Position numbers and translations under genes: made by a program. This document shows positions 11,796 through 25,614 of a stretch of DNA of 64,000 nt, in pieces. Source of the stretch: Siphonodentalium dalli (Eukaryota; Mollusca; Scaphopoda; Gadilida; Siphonodentaliidae). Below the pieces are notes generated by a model, which made no database searches, had not been told where the DNA came from, and saw only the letters and a list, made by a program, of their open reading frames with translations. Location: contig CP136064.1 of the NCBI GenBank assembly GCA_032622095.1, positions 173,296,310-173,360,309 of the forward strand, given 5' to 3'. Position 1 is the stretch's first letter. Every line of letters begins with the position of its first letter.

Positions 11796-11925
11796 TTCAA
11801 ATATTTCCGTTATTTCGTCAAAAACACTTCTTAAAATATCTCCGTTATTTCGTCAAAACACCTCTTCTCATACAAATCGCCGTTATTTAGTAAAGGTACA
11901 TTCTTTATAGAGTTATTACCATTCA
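11796..11925. repeat. Dispersed ACGAAATAACGG repeat
   Basis: CCGTTATTTCGTCAAAACAC units and TACATTCTTTATAGAGTTATTACC match, partly inverted, the core of the foldback MITE at 5820-6040. Confidence 0.55.
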
Positions 11926-12249
11926 GATTAAATATGAAGCAAACATGCAGGATTATCTATATATGTCGTGATTTAGTGGACAATCCCAAGCTCGCGTGCC
12001 ACGCGTGGTCGGATTGACCATTAATTAATGAAAATTTAGGTACGGATTGTCCATTTATAAATGGCCAATCCTTTACGAATTGCCTGCTATATATAAGGTG
12101 AGAATGGCCACTTGGATTCATTTATATTTATTGTATGCCTCCAATATGGAGAAGAGTATTTATAAACATGGTTATCATACATACATGATTGTCGCAAAAA
12201 CTTAGATGTATACATAAGGAAGTGTATTATGCGTTAATATCGTTTTGAT

Positions 12250-12884
12250 TTTCCGAGAATTCAACGACGCATGATGAACAGGTAGGAGGATGAGTCAAGA
12301 ATAATGTGGTCCATGCCTTGAATTACCACGTCGGGAGGCGTCATAACCACAGTTCCAAGCAAGAAGACACACAGTATGGAGTCATCAATCGCGTCAAGGT
12401 AGAGGTATGTTGTCACTCCATATCTATTCAGTATGTGGTCCAAGTAGCTATTCCGAAGTGTGGTTTATAGTGTGGTCTGAGATACAATAACGTATCGCAT
12501 GAAGGAGCTCATTTGTCATATATAGTTTTTAAAACAAGCATGACACACGGTATTATTTACATACGAAGTTTTGTTTAGCAGCAGTGCAAGATTCTTCAAT
12601 TGTTCGCCATAAGCAGGGTATTTCCGCAGTAGAGACCATATGCTCCAACTTGCTGAAGGGTCGTTAAGGCTAGCATCCCCCGAAACTGAAGCCGACCACT
12701 GTTGCACATATTTTTGCCAAACTGCATGCTGACATATCGTTTTCCATGAAGACTTTGAGGGAAAAGTACCATTTTCACGAATGAGTCGTGGTAAGAATAA
12801 AGGCCATAGTATTGCAATATCTCAATTATGTCTGGTACGAAGCCTGTAGTCCTGCGATCGAACAGTGTAAGTTGGAACAAGAAA
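12250..12884 (-). pseudogene. LINE ORF2 C-terminal region, part 2
   Basis: On the minus strand, in successive frames: GFVPDIIEILQYYGLYSYHD, then GTFPSKSSWKTICQHAVW, QQWSASVSGDASLNDPSASW, SIWSLLRKYPAYG, VCHACF, and DHILNRYGVTTYLYLDAIDD with VFLLG. This succession is the C-terminal part of an animal non-LTR retrotransposon ORF2 protein, downstream of the reverse transcriptase. Frameshifts occur near 12780, 12515 and 12450. It continues the fragment at 14383-14790; the two are separated by a later insertion. Confidence 0.7.
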
Positions 12885-14360
12885 ACCATAGTCAGAAACG
12901 GTAACGCCCTCAAGATCATATTATTAGCCATAAATATAAATTATAATATAAAATATATTGGTTACATGAATGCATCGCCTGCAGGTTTCTCATTCACCAC
13001 ACCAGAAAGCTTCTAAATGCGGATCAAAAATTGTGTTCCCGCTATAAAATCTGCAAGTGTGCCTGGTCCAGCCATTGTTCATACCTAAACATCGAACGCA
13101 ATTAACGCGGTCATAATAGTTACATACTGCAACTATAAGACATCCAGCGAATACACACCCCATGAAAACCCGAAATGTGTTGTCCTGCTAGATATCCCAT
13201 CGCTATAGCTCAATTTGACACGGCCAGATTAGCCTTCCTACAATATCCTAAAACAATAAAGCTTCTCAAATCATCGGTATAGTCAATAGAACTTTCACGA
13301 ACTTGGACATCGGCACTTGCTAATCGCTCTACATAAGCATGGTGAGACCTATCATCGAATACTGTAACTCTGCATGGAGCCCATATCACAAATATAAAAG
13401 CATTGTGTTAGAGAAATACAAAGAAAAGCAACGAAACTAGTTCGTCAAATCAAAACTCAATGCTACCGAGACCGAATGATAAGACTCAATCTGATTTCTT
13501 TAAAATATCGAATGAGGAGATCTAATCCAGGTATATAAACTGTTGAATGGTCATTACAAATATCAATGCCTGTGACATATTAGAAAGACATTCATCAGGA
13601 AGAACAAGAGGACATAATAAAAAGCTACAGATGCCCATTGTTAACAAGGCCATAGGAAAATATTTCTTTACGCAGAGGGTTGTAAATAGCTGGAACTCTC
13701 TGCCAGACTTCGCTGTTGAGGCTCCAACACTCGATCAATTCAAAATATACATAGACTCATTCTTCTATTATATAAAATACGAGTTCGACGACAAGAATTA
13801 GTTAGTAATATTATGTTAAAGTGACTCACAAGTAAATATCGAATGACGATACATATATTTGTAAACAAACATTGAAAATAATGTTATTGGACGAAAAGTC
13901 GCAAGACTTGTTCCGTATTATGATGACGAACCAATTAACGAACAGTGGCGGACTCGGCTGTATCCGACTAACCTCTTTAAAATACGTATCAATTGAGATA
14001 TATACGCACCCGTTCCCTCATTAAAATCAACATATTTCGACCATTTTAGGGGACCTCCGCGAATTCGGGGACTTTCGCAAATATCTCCTCAAATAGGGGA
14101 CCTACTTCAAACTGTCACGCCGATCAGCACCTAATTAACGAACCGGTGGCTGACTCGGATGTCTCAGACTACACTCAGACACCACGTATCAATTGACATA
14201 CGCATTTTTGCAAATTATATTTTCCTTTCTTCTATTTCTAATTGGCATATATAGCTTATCACAAACCAAAATCAACGACAATAAACGAAATTGAAATTCC
14301 AACTACAGCTTTTACCGGCATCGGGGTCGCAGTACAACTTTAATGCGTCCCAAAATAACC
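12884..14360 (-). mobile_element. Repeat family B, copy 2, inserted in a LINE and itself interrupted
   Basis: Terminus CAAGAAAACCATAGTCAG at 12884. 12900-13309 and about 14285-14360 together match 38285-38870 in reverse. The middle (13310-14285) is a later LINE fragment. Family B splits the minus-strand LINE into 14383-14790 and 12250-12884. Confidence 0.65.
13310..13801 (+). pseudogene. LINE ORF2 C-terminal tail on the opposite strand
   Basis: Frames in order give MVRPIIEYCNSAWSPYHK, then KAIGKYFFTQRVVNSWNSLP, then VEAPTLDQFKIYID, ending at a stop at 13799-13801. RPI.EY...W.P and the YFF..RVVN.WNSLP tail are typical of CR1/jockey-group ORF2 C-termini. At least two frameshifts lie before 13547. 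Its 3' tail probably runs to about 14285. Confidence 0.75.
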
Positions 14361-14382
14361 GGAAAAAACCATTATCTATTTA

Positions 14383-16029
<1,647 letters not shown>

Positions 16030-16030
<1 letters not shown>

Positions 16031-16130
16031 GGAAGTGATAGCCCAGTGGTTAGAATGTCGTATCTGCATGAAATGGTGTTAACCACACCTCTGTAGGTTT
16101 ACGTGGCCAGATTTGAACCTTTAACAGTCT
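16030..16130 (+). mobile_element. tRNA-like head, possible SINE fragment
   Basis: TAGCCCAGTGGTTAGA near 16047 fits an RNA polymerase III A box. GATTTGAACCT near 16113 fits a B box with four transitions. A family B terminus follows at 16135-16205. Confidence 0.4.
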
Positions 16131-16134
16131 AATA

Positions 16135-16205
16135 CAAGAAAACCATAGTCAGAAATGGTAACGCCACCAAGATCGTATTATTAGCCATAAATATAAATAA
16201 TAATA
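16135..16205. repeat. Family B terminal fragment
   Basis: CAAGAAAACCATAGTCAG and about 50 following bases match the family B end. A similar fragment lies at 25668-25740. Confidence 0.6.
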
Positions 16206-16325
16206 CAATTATTCTATAAACTAGCTTTCAAATTTTATGCGGGAAATTTGCGTACTTCCATATTTCAAGTTTTCCCGTTTCTCGTGGCATACATTACTTT
16301 CATCAAACTGTCTTCTTTATTACAC

Positions 16326-16900
16326 AAGCTGATAGGCCCGACTTCACCCGGGCTGTTTCCCATCTGCTTTCCGGTGAAAGGTGCGATTTGACCTTCAATT
16401 GACTATTTCGAAAGTCAAGGTCAGGTCAGGGTCATGATTTGTCCAGTCCAAAACACCCCCACCCGTAGAAAACTACCCATAGGTATCAAATTTCGTCGAA
16501 ATCCGTCCGTTTTACCCAACTTGACCTTTAATTAACAATTTTGAAGGTCAAGGTAAGGTCAGAGTCATGATTTGACCCGTCCAAAACACCCCCCCCCCCC
16601 CGACAAAAGTACCCATAGGTATCAAATTTCGTCGAAATCTATCCGTTTTATCCGAGTTGACCTTTGATTGGCCATATTGAAGGTCAAGGTCAGGCCGAGG
16701 TCACGATTTGACCCGTTCAAAACTCTCCTCGGACCAAAGTATACCTAGGTATCAAATTTCGCCGAAATTTGTCCGTTTTACCCAAATTGACCTTGCATTG
16801 ACAGTTTTAAAGGTCAAGGTCAGGTCGGGGTCACGATTTGACCCGTTCAAAACACTTCCCGGACACAAATACCCATAGGTATCAAATTACGTTGAAATCT
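16326..16900 (+). repeat. ~130-bp tandem repeat with GATAGGCCCGAC head, 4 units
   Basis: AAGGTCAAGG-type words at about 16405, 16537, 16680 and 16810 mark units of 130-136 bp. Each holds GGTCA direct repeats, a C run, CCCATAGGTATCAAATT and TCCGTTTTACCC. The head resembles those at 9127, 42070 and 42311. Confidence 0.7.
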
Positions 16901-17299
16901 ATGGAAAGCCGAGGAGGACATGTTGGTTGCTAATTGCTAGATATACGACGCGGTATTTTGAAGGTGTTTCAAACTAGGAGATAGAAGTATTCTGCCTTTC
17001 AAATGGTGATGAATTATAGTAGTTTATTCAAATTTTATGGCATAAATTGTTATTAAAACCGTATATACTATAAAAAATTAATGACTCGAAAATTAAGTGG
17101 GCCTTTAAACAAAGTCACAATTGCATTTAGGCTCATCTCATACTCGTCCATTCAGCGATATTCTACTGCGCAGTTTGTTATAGCCTCCAGTATTTATTGA
17201 GCGTTATACCCCCAACTGTTATAATTCGCCTTTAGCAGGCGTACTCTTGCCTCAGATTATTGAGATATTAGGTCACACATAATCACATTAAATCGCATC

Positions 17300-18125
17300 G
17301 TAACATAGCAATTGTGTGGGCTCCTTGGCGTGAATATGTAATGAGAAATAAGGTCATACGTAATGACATTAAACTCAAGAAAACCCTCGAAAACAAAACA
17401 AAATCACATTTAATGTTTTACGTTATTTCCTTCATAAAAAGAATCTTCGTGATAATGAACCCTCTCGTTACTTTAGAATATAGAATTAACCTTAAAATAA
17501 AAAAAATCTTTGGAACACAGAACCTTCGGAATAACGAACCTTCGGATTGGTGAACCTTCGGAATAGCGAACATTCAGAGAAATTTCGGAATAGTGGACCT
17601 TCGGGATAGTGAACCTTCGGAATAGAGCCATGCCCCCCAATATTCATATTATATGCCCAGAGTTCAAAGGTATGGACCCATAAAATTCTAAACTTGGCCC
17701 TTAAAATAATGAACTCCAAATTGGAGCACACACAGAACACCACTTAAGTCAACTGAACCTATGTCATGTCCCAATGCGGGAGGGTCCATATATACCACAA
17801 CATTCATAGTATATGCCAAGAATTCAAAGGTATGGGCCCACGTAATGACATAAAATCTCAAGAAAACCAGCGAAAACAAAACAAAATCACATTTAATGTT
17901 CTAAGTTAAGTTATTTCCTCCTGTATCTGTATCGGTGCGCGCGCATGATCAGTTCGGATGTGAGCGCACACTCCATATAAAGAATCTTTGTGAAAATGAA
18001 CCCTCTCAAATTAGTCTCAATACTTTAAAATATAGAATTAACCTAAAAATAACAAAAACCTTCGGAATAGAGAACCTTCGGAATAGCGGACCTTCGGGAT
18101 AGCAAACCTTCATAATAGAACCATG
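17300..18125 (+). repeat. ~490-bp direct duplication ending in GAACCTTCGGAATAG minisatellite
   Basis: AAACAAAACAAAATCACATT, AATGAACCCTCTC and TATAGAATTAACCT occur at 17393-17500 and again at 17876-18040, each followed by GAACCTTCGGAATAG-type 16-bp units. TTCAAAGGTATGG(A/G)CCCA also repeats at about 17665 and 17825. Confidence 0.7.
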
Positions 18126-18129
18126 TCCC

Positions 18130-18690
18130 CACAATTACACCGGTGACGTAAACACATGTGCCAATCTTAGTTGTACTCTCGTAATTATCGGTACGATGAA
18201 ACGGTGACGGAATCTGACGAGGTTTGCCGAATGTACAATCACCCAGTGAATTATCGATCGCCCATGCGATACAAAAAAACCAAAAGCAATAAACACCACA
18301 CTACGGTGGCGTAATAATATCAAGAGCGTTTCTCCTATAATATAAAGAGCGTATGTACTCTGGTTGCCTTGATTGTCTCTGGTCATTTTTCCTTTTGAGA
18401 AGAAAGGAGATTATATCTTCACACAGAACAATAACCGCATGCCATGCGATAGAGAACTAAGAGAAGTTCTATTGAAGACTAGATGCGCAGATATCAAAAT
18501 ATTTCATCGCACATAAAGTTAATTATTGCCAGCAGATGGCCGTCTTCTTAGTTCTAGCAGGGCGATTCTCACTTATGGTAATGTTGTCTAAATCATCCGA
18601 TAATAAGGAGTATATATACACTAACTAAACAATTGTAACATTTGTAACACTCTTACAAAATGCCTGGTGGAAGAAAAATGTACCGGATTC
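18130..18690. other. No recognisable gene
   Basis: Mixed sequence. A short inverted pair (GAACTAAGAG near 18455 and TTCTTAGTTC near 18545) is the only structure noticed. Confidence 0.3.
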
Positions 18691-18699
18691 ATACTTCTT

Positions 18700-21055
18700 T
18701 TTCTTCTTCTTCCGATTACAGTCCACCGTCAACAGGCTGATGATTATGACTAATTTATTTTGGCAACGACTGGCGATAATTTCTCTTCATGATTAGGGTT
18801 TGTAATAATATAATTGATTTGATTTGAATTTGATTTGAATTTGGAAGTCATGATTATAGTTGATTGGATTCTTTACTGGGTCGATTGGGTTTTCTGGGAC
18901 GTCTAGCATGGATTTAGTTGGTTCATCATCCTGGTCCTGAACTCATCGACTGGAATGATGGTGACTATTTCAGTTGGTATATAGCATTCCATTCTCTTAT
19001 GGTCCGGGGAAAGAAAGAAAATTTGTGGTAATCGTAGTTGGATTGTGGAATTAGGTAGCCAGCCGCATTAGTGTGCCTGGATTCTCTTGTTCTTTGAGCA
19101 TATTCATATATTTTGACTGCATCATGTTGATGGTGGATTTTGTGCATCATGAATAATCGAGCCTGGTGCCTCATGGACTGTAAAGAGTGCCATCTCAGTT
19201 GATCTATCGTGACTGATACGCTGGATGTTCTTCTGTATATGTTGAGAGCATATCTAGCAGCGCGTCGTTGAACTTTCTCCAATGCATCTACATTCTTGTC
19301 TGTATATGGGTCCTATACAGTCGGAGCATATTCCATTAATGGCCTTATATTCCATTAATGTAGATTTCTCTTCAGAATATTCAGCGTCCCGTTAGCCTTG
19401 GCAGCTGTATTATCTATATGCTGATTCCACGACATATTTGATGTAATAGTCACTCCAAGATATTTTGTCTTCTGCACCTTCTTTAATTGTATCCCATGGA
19501 GTGAGTATTCTGAATCGATAATATTCTGCGAATGGGTTATATGCATTGCTTCACATTTAGCTGGATTGAAGCTCATTTTCCATTTATTCTCCCACCCTTC
19601 TAGTGATCTGATGTCATTTTGCAGTTCCTCTGCATCTTCCGGTGTATGTATATAGTCTTGTATAATAGAGTGTCATCGGCAAATAGTCTTACATTTGATT
19701 TTATTCCTTTATCGATGTCATTTATGTAGTAGAGGAACAGACTAGGTCCCAACACACATACTAAATTGTGGAACTCTTCCTTCGTATGACTTCTCTCCAT
19801 CTATTACAACATTCTGTCTTATATCTTGTAAGAAACTTCCTATCCAGTTGTTAGTTTTGCCATAAATTCCATAGGTCTTCAGTTTATATAGTAAGTGGTT
19901 GTGGCTGACCTTATCAAACTCCTTACTGAAGTCGGGGAGAATTACATCTATTTGCAGTCCATTGTTTATATTGTTTGTAATATCTGCAGTGAATTCAATT
20001 AGCTGTGTTCACATGACCTCTTGTCTCTGAATCCATGCTGTTTGTCAGTTAATATCAGTTGTTCTTTTCCATGTTTCATTATGCTGCTACATATAATATG
20101 CTCCATTAATTTACATGTTATGCATGTCAGTGATATTGGTCGGTAGCTAGCTGGGTCATTCTTCTTTCCTTTCTTATATACTGGTACAACATTTGCTTTC
20201 TTCCATTCGGATGGTACTTCTCCAGTTTCATATGACTTTCTGAATATTGCTCCTAAAATCATGCATATAGTGGGTGCCATTGTCTTCAAAATTAATGGGC
20301 TAATCTCATCTGGTCCAGGTGCTTTATGGATCTTCAACTCTCTAAAAAGTTTTTCTATCCCAGAGTCTGTAATTTCTATGTCTTCCATTGATGAGTAAGA
20401 TGATAACCCTGTGGCTTCTCCATTCAAGGTGTTGTAATCATCCTGTTTGTTGAAGACAGACTCAAATTGTCGGTTTAGTGCATCGGCTTTTTCTTTTGGA
20501 GTTTCAAACCTTTTCCCATCAACTTCAAGCATCTCCACGCCCGATTTTTCAGTCTCCATATGCTTCACAAAGGTCCAGAACTTCTTCATACATTTGAACG
20601 TATCCGATTCCTTTTCTTCCTTCATCGGTGTTACCATAGAGTCAACATAGTCCCAGTATGCTCGCCTCATTTCCTTCTGGATATTTCTTTTTATTTCTTT
20701 GAACTGAGCGGCTCTAGTATCTTTCTCATTGACTCCTCACGTGTTCCTCTTCATACTTTTCAGTATGTAGCCGGTCCCCTTTTCTCATAATTTTCCTGAT
20801 GTTTTGTGTCATCCATGGAAGCTTGTCCTTCTTCCGGGAAATTTGTGTGGGATGAACTTTCTAGCACCTTCGGTGACTGCTTGCTGGAATATTGTATATA
20901 ATTCATTTGCCGAGTGTGATTCCTTCTTGCTCTGTATATCATTGTTAGTCTCTGTCATAAGTTTGCTGAATTCAGACCAGTCAGCCTTTCCATAAATTGG
21001 ATTTCCCTTTGCTTCTGCATATTCTGCATAATTCTGCATAATTGGAATTCCTATC
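18700..21055 (-). mobile_element. 5'-truncated CR1/jockey-like LINE
   Basis: Minus-strand reverse transcriptase fragments run from 21039 to 18965, followed by a GATTTGAATTT-rich 3' tail. No endonuclease domain is seen, because similarity ends near 21055, as expected for 5' truncation during target-primed insertion. The 3' end is placed near 18700 from loss of LINE-like features, not from a target duplication. Confidence 0.8.
18965..21039 (-). pseudogene. Broken LINE ORF2 (reverse transcriptase)
   Basis: In order on the minus strand: the pre-RT linker at 21039-20809 (HKFPGRRTSFHG); an intact stretch at 20670-19999 with KAPGPDEISPLIL, WKKANVVPVYKKGKKNDPAS, YRPISLTC and QHGFRDKRSCEHS (fingers and palm motifs); LGPSLFLYYINDI and the catalytic FADD (19683-19672, FADD where many families have YADD); the thumb at 19576-19355 (FNPAKCEAMHITH, KTKYLGVTI); and the C-terminal VQRRAARYALN and FFPRTIREWNA at 19282-18965. 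Family knowledge: ORF2 copies RNA into DNA at a nicked target. At least four frameshifts or stops, so it is inactive. Confidence 0.9.
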
Positions 21056-22060
21056 TCTATCTATACAATATTACCGGTATGTGTTAACGCATGCACTGGC
21101 GTAAGTGCGCGTCCACCTGTGGACTATCGTCTCCGCAACAGTGGCTTGGACGGATTAAGCGTTGTGTGTGCTGTATAGAGCCACACGCTCTTTCAAAATC
21201 TCGCCCCAGGTACCGACCCTTATGCAAGGTCTCTCGCTTCGTCGTACCCAGACGAGAAATAGGGATCTGATTGTTGGGTAAGTGTGCGCCGCTCTGGTGA
21301 ATCACCTGTAAAATGGCAGAAGCCATAAGACTCGCATAGTATTACTCAACAGCTGGGGTAATAATAATGTGAAACACTATATAAGCACAATTATTATTAA
21401 TAATACTGCAGTAAGTCACCATGTGATAAAGCATGCATTTGGATATTTCATGTACTGTTTGAACCGAAATGGGACAAAGGAAAACTTAGCTTTATTATGA
21501 GGTTTGTATGAAGATTATAAGTGAGCGGGTGTACTACCCTTTATAAAAAAAACATAGACACTCTGGTAAACCATGGTAAATACACCGTACTATTTACCAT
21601 GGTGAATGGAACATGTAAAATTATGTTATTTTACCAATGTGTTACTGTGGTCAAATTTGTCTTGTAAATCATCACAATAACAAATATATATGCACACGGC
21701 ACACGTAGACTCACACACGTATTTTCTCTCTTGTGAAATAGACCAATCCAATTATTACACCAAGGTATTTTACCTGGATGTGAGTATGTATATATGTGGT
21801 GGTTCTATTATAGTAATTCTACCAGGGTAATTTTCCTCTATATTAAGGTAATTTACCACGGTAGTACCGGCCTACGGTTTTAGAAGCCTTAAAACTATAG
21901 ACAACAAATTGGAGGTCATATGAATGACACATGCTATTACATAAGGTGTTAAACTCTTCTGAACTTAGCTACTTATTTATAAGATAACCTTGCCCCATTA
22001 TGTTAACTTTTGAGTATGACACATCGGGTAAAACTCTTTTTCACTGACTAACGAACAAAA
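21056..22060. other. No gene; ACCATGGTAA-rich stretch
   Basis: TTTACCATGGTGAA and related words (GGTAAACCATGGTAAA, TTTACCACGGTA) recur at 21560-21860. An 80-codon minus frame at 21084-21326 has no recognisable domain. Confidence 0.35.
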
Positions 22061-22061
22061 T

Positions 22062-22468
22062 GGCCGCGGACACACGTATCACAGTATCGATGGCATAGTA
22101 GGTGTGACAATTAATTATGGTGACAATTGGTCGTCATATTCCATAGCGAGACATGTCGCCCGCCGCACATTCACACAATGAGTCTTTTCCAAGCTAATTC
22201 TAACACACAAGACAATTCTGGACGATCGGTCGTGCAATTTTATGTATCGTAGAGAATACAATGTGGCTAAACGTAACGAGTAGAGATCAACCTTGGTGAA
22301 ACTCAATGGGTTAATTGGTCAGTCGACTCACTGTGCGAATATGCGGCGCGCGACACGACTCCCTATATATGGCATATAAATTATGTTGACCAATTGTCAC
22401 CAAACTCTACCATAATTAATTGTCACACCAACTATGCCATCGCTACTGTGGTACGTGTGTCCGCAGCC
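22062..22468. mobile_element. MITE with ~75-bp TIRs
   Basis: GGCCGCGGACACACGTATCA plus about 55 bases on the left are inverted at 22390-22468 (ending TACGTGTGTCCGCAGCC). Shared arm words include GATGGCATAG and TGTGACAATTAATTATGG. The ~250-bp interior is unique. Target duplication unclear. Confidence 0.7.
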
Positions 22469-22469
22469 A

Positions 22470-23800
22470 ATGTGATTTTATTCTCACAAAAATACATAAA
22501 ACTTCTCAGCTGTGCAGTGTGCTATTGTGAAATAGTGTTATCGCTCATTCCCGAGTAAACATGATCTGGTAAAAACTCATGTAAAAAGGATATACCTTTG
22601 TAAATTCCAAGTTAAGGCATGGTGTACCCCACTTACACTATACTTTAGTAAATACTTGTGTATTACTATTACATACAAAACATTTACCAACATGGAGACT
22701 ATGCATGTACCAGAACGATGTAGTCTAGAAATAAGATTAAGATTCATACTATCATTCCCCTTGTCTTACAAGAACCGACGACTTTGAAGTAAAGCGTTTT
22801 TTTTATAAATCTATATTGACTAAATAACGGAGAAATGAACAAATAATACAAACATATAAAGAGCTGTTTAAAGAGCGTTTTCTCCCCAGAAGAGGTTGTT
22901 TTAAAGAGGTGGTACCAGAGTATATCCCGTTTCCCCGGTTTTACAAGAGTATAATCTGTTAAACCTTGACTCAATCAAGAATTTGCTAGATTATGCAGGG
23001 GGGATTTTCCCGGACACGTATGCCGGGTGGGTGGGTGATCGATGGGACCAAACTCAAAAAAACATTTCTGCAAGTTTTTTGACTGTTTTTGCAGTGAATT
23101 TGGCTTAAAACACCTTAGAATAAGAGAAATAATGTAATTGTTACTGCTAAACTGACTGCAGAGTGCAGGCAGTTATCGTGTTGTATTTTGTTGCAAATTT
23201 TGAAATCCAAGATGGCCGCTGGCAGCCATGTTTTTTTGGCCGAATGACCCCAAAATGACTCGTTCCTATTTACATGTCAATGTTAACATCCATGACAAAG
23301 AGTATGCACAGAAATTCATATACAGCTGCTTACAGTGAATTTCCCCCCGCAAATCTCTGTTTTAGTGTTAAAAGTGGGTGTCCAAAAATGGTCGGAACAA
23401 AATTTGGACGCGGGGGTGGGTGGGTCCCAACAAAGGTCGAAAGGTAAAAATCAGCATACGTGCCTGGACAAAATTTCCGACCCCCCCCCCCCCCCCCCCA
23501 CCGGATTATGTTCTGATTTACATGGGTTTACGTGGGTTTTACCCATGTATGTCCTGTTTTTCCAGTATTTTACGATAATAAAGCGGGGTCAACCATGCCT
23601 TTTCTAGGAATCTGCATGGGTATGTCCTTTTTATACGTGGGCATTACATGGCGACGCTTAATAAATGCTCATGTTTCAGCTAGTTACAAATAAAATATGT
23701 GTAAAGAAATGTTTACGACTCCCGTGTTTTGAACGTTATAAAAATAATTGGTTTTCAAAAAATCTTAACTAATAACGGACTACTCTACCGGTTTCACTTA
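22470..23800. other. No gene; poly-C and low-complexity sequence
   Basis: Includes a C run at about 23481-23499. ORFs crossing it are Pro runs and not convincing. Confidence 0.4.
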
Positions 23801-23809
23801 AATGGACAT

Positions 23810-24160
23810 GGCTAATTTGAGCTTCCAAATTCCGTCTACGTAATATGGAAGGAGGTATAAGATAGGTAGACAAATACATGAAATATTGATATATCGGCTT
23901 CATATGCTCTGAAAAATACTTACCATGACCACAGCCATTTTCCAGCTGTTTTCAATTGTTCGCGCATGCATAAGTGAAACAAAGGCTTGTTTTTTAATGG
24001 GGGGGGGGGGGCAAACATCGTGTTCAAAGTTGTATTTTACACATAATGTCCGCAGAAAGGTTGTTCAACTATGTACATGTATATGGACCTTTTCCGATAC
24101 CGGGACAAATTCAAAAGCTAATATTGTCGGAGCGCAAACCCCCATGTGGCTTTGAGCTAA
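23810..24160 (+). repeat. Dispersed repeat family A, copy 3
   Basis: It matches 10700-10990 and 11455-11610 in order, with a G run (about 24000-24011) inserted. It retains the site that is empty relative to MITE M1. Confidence 0.6.
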
Positions 24161-24890
24161 TACAGTATATAATAAGGTTCAATCGAGAGTGTTATTTATC
24201 CCCACAAACTATCGGTATCTTCCATTATGTAACACTTTTGGTAAGCCGAGGGTTTAATATTTTCCTGCAGTCGGTCAATTTCCTTCCGTTCGGGGTGTGT
24301 TCTGATGAAATACCCTAACTATTAGAAAACATGCATACATACTCCAGTATTCGTACTCATTGAACCTATGGAAATATATAGAATGTTCTTCGCAAAACCG
24401 TCAGTTTTTTCATTCAATCCGAATGTGCTCTGTATGCACAAATACAAATCTATTTCAGTACATATACCCATTGACGCACACCTTTGGTCGAATTTGCCCC
24501 ATGGGGGTATATCGCTAATTAGTTTTCTGCTGATTAGGTTACCTAACACGTTTGAATTGCCTTCAATCGTACCGATTTACAGATTGTTTCTTAGATAGGT
24601 CGTGATAATATTGCTTATGCTTGTAATTTTACGTAATAAATGTTTCCCTCATTACTTGTATTGTGTAGTATTATTACGAGTTCTCGTTAAAACGACTAAC
24701 GACAAGCGCGGAAACACACATTCCTCGTGATGTACGTCACACAATTTTGATTGTTTTGATATCGAGAGAGGGGTTATCGTTCAGTCCGTATTGACTTGAC
24801 GATGAGTTTCAAACGTGCAACATTTATGCCCCAATTGCCACTTTGTAAAATATGAATGTTGTGAAATATTCAAATATGGTATATATGTCT
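24160..24890. other. No recognisable gene
   Basis: AT-rich, only short frames. Confidence 0.3.
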
Positions 24891-24895
24891 TAAGG

Positions 24896-25347
24896 GTACT
24901 CAATCCGATCAGATCGACGCTCCTAAATTACTATTTCTTTGGCTTCGGGGGTAAAAAATATTTGATTCGAGTCGAGGAACCTACCCATCAAAGTTCAGAG
25001 TGATCAGATATCGATTTTTGAAGTTAATTATTTCAATTGTTTCTAGCCCAGAAACTCGCGTTCAAACTCGGTTGGAAATATGGCTTGTTGCCATTCATCG
25101 GAAAGCTCTTATTATTACCACTTGATTTTAGAGTTATCCATCTTTATCTGACAGAACGTCCGTTTAAACCTGTATTAACACGAGTTTCTGGGCTAGAAAC
25201 AATTGAAATAATTAACTTCAAAAATCGATATCTGATCACTCTGAGTTTTGACGGGTAGGTTCCTCGACTCGAATCAAATATTTTTTACCCTCGAAGCCAA
25301 AGAAATAGTAATTTAGGAGCGTCTGATCGGATTGAGTACCTTTAAAT
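24896..25347. mobile_element. TTAA-type MITE, copy M2 (long foldback form)
   Basis: TTAA then GGTACTCAATCCGATCAGA on the left; CTGATCGGATTGAGTACCT then TTAA on the right. The arms pair over about 170 bp (TTCGAGTCGAGGAACCTACC inverted on the other side). The centre carries AAATATGGCTTGTTGCCATT, shared with the hairpin at 62515-62724. Confidence 0.8.
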
Positions 25348-25614
25348 ATTGTATCAATTGAGCACGCGTAAGCTTCCTTCACATGCTCCTGGGCGAAAAT
25401 ACCAGGTTTTTCTAAATGTGACACTTGTTTAAAGCATAGAAATGCAAATTAGAAGGAACCACTGCAACCCCATGACATTCCTGAACACATGGAACAAAGT
25501 TGGAATAGACATATTTCACTATAAATCAAAGGGTTATCTGATGATTGTGGACTATACAATACTATACCAGTGACAAGGTTCACAAGTCCGATTTTTGTGA
25601 AAACGTCACCATCT

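Noticed and set aside
12596-12931. ORF starting MANNMILRALPFLTMVFL read as a secreted protein
   Set aside because: The hydrophobic start is the end of repeat family B, found at five sites with stops, and the rest is LINE ORF2 tail.
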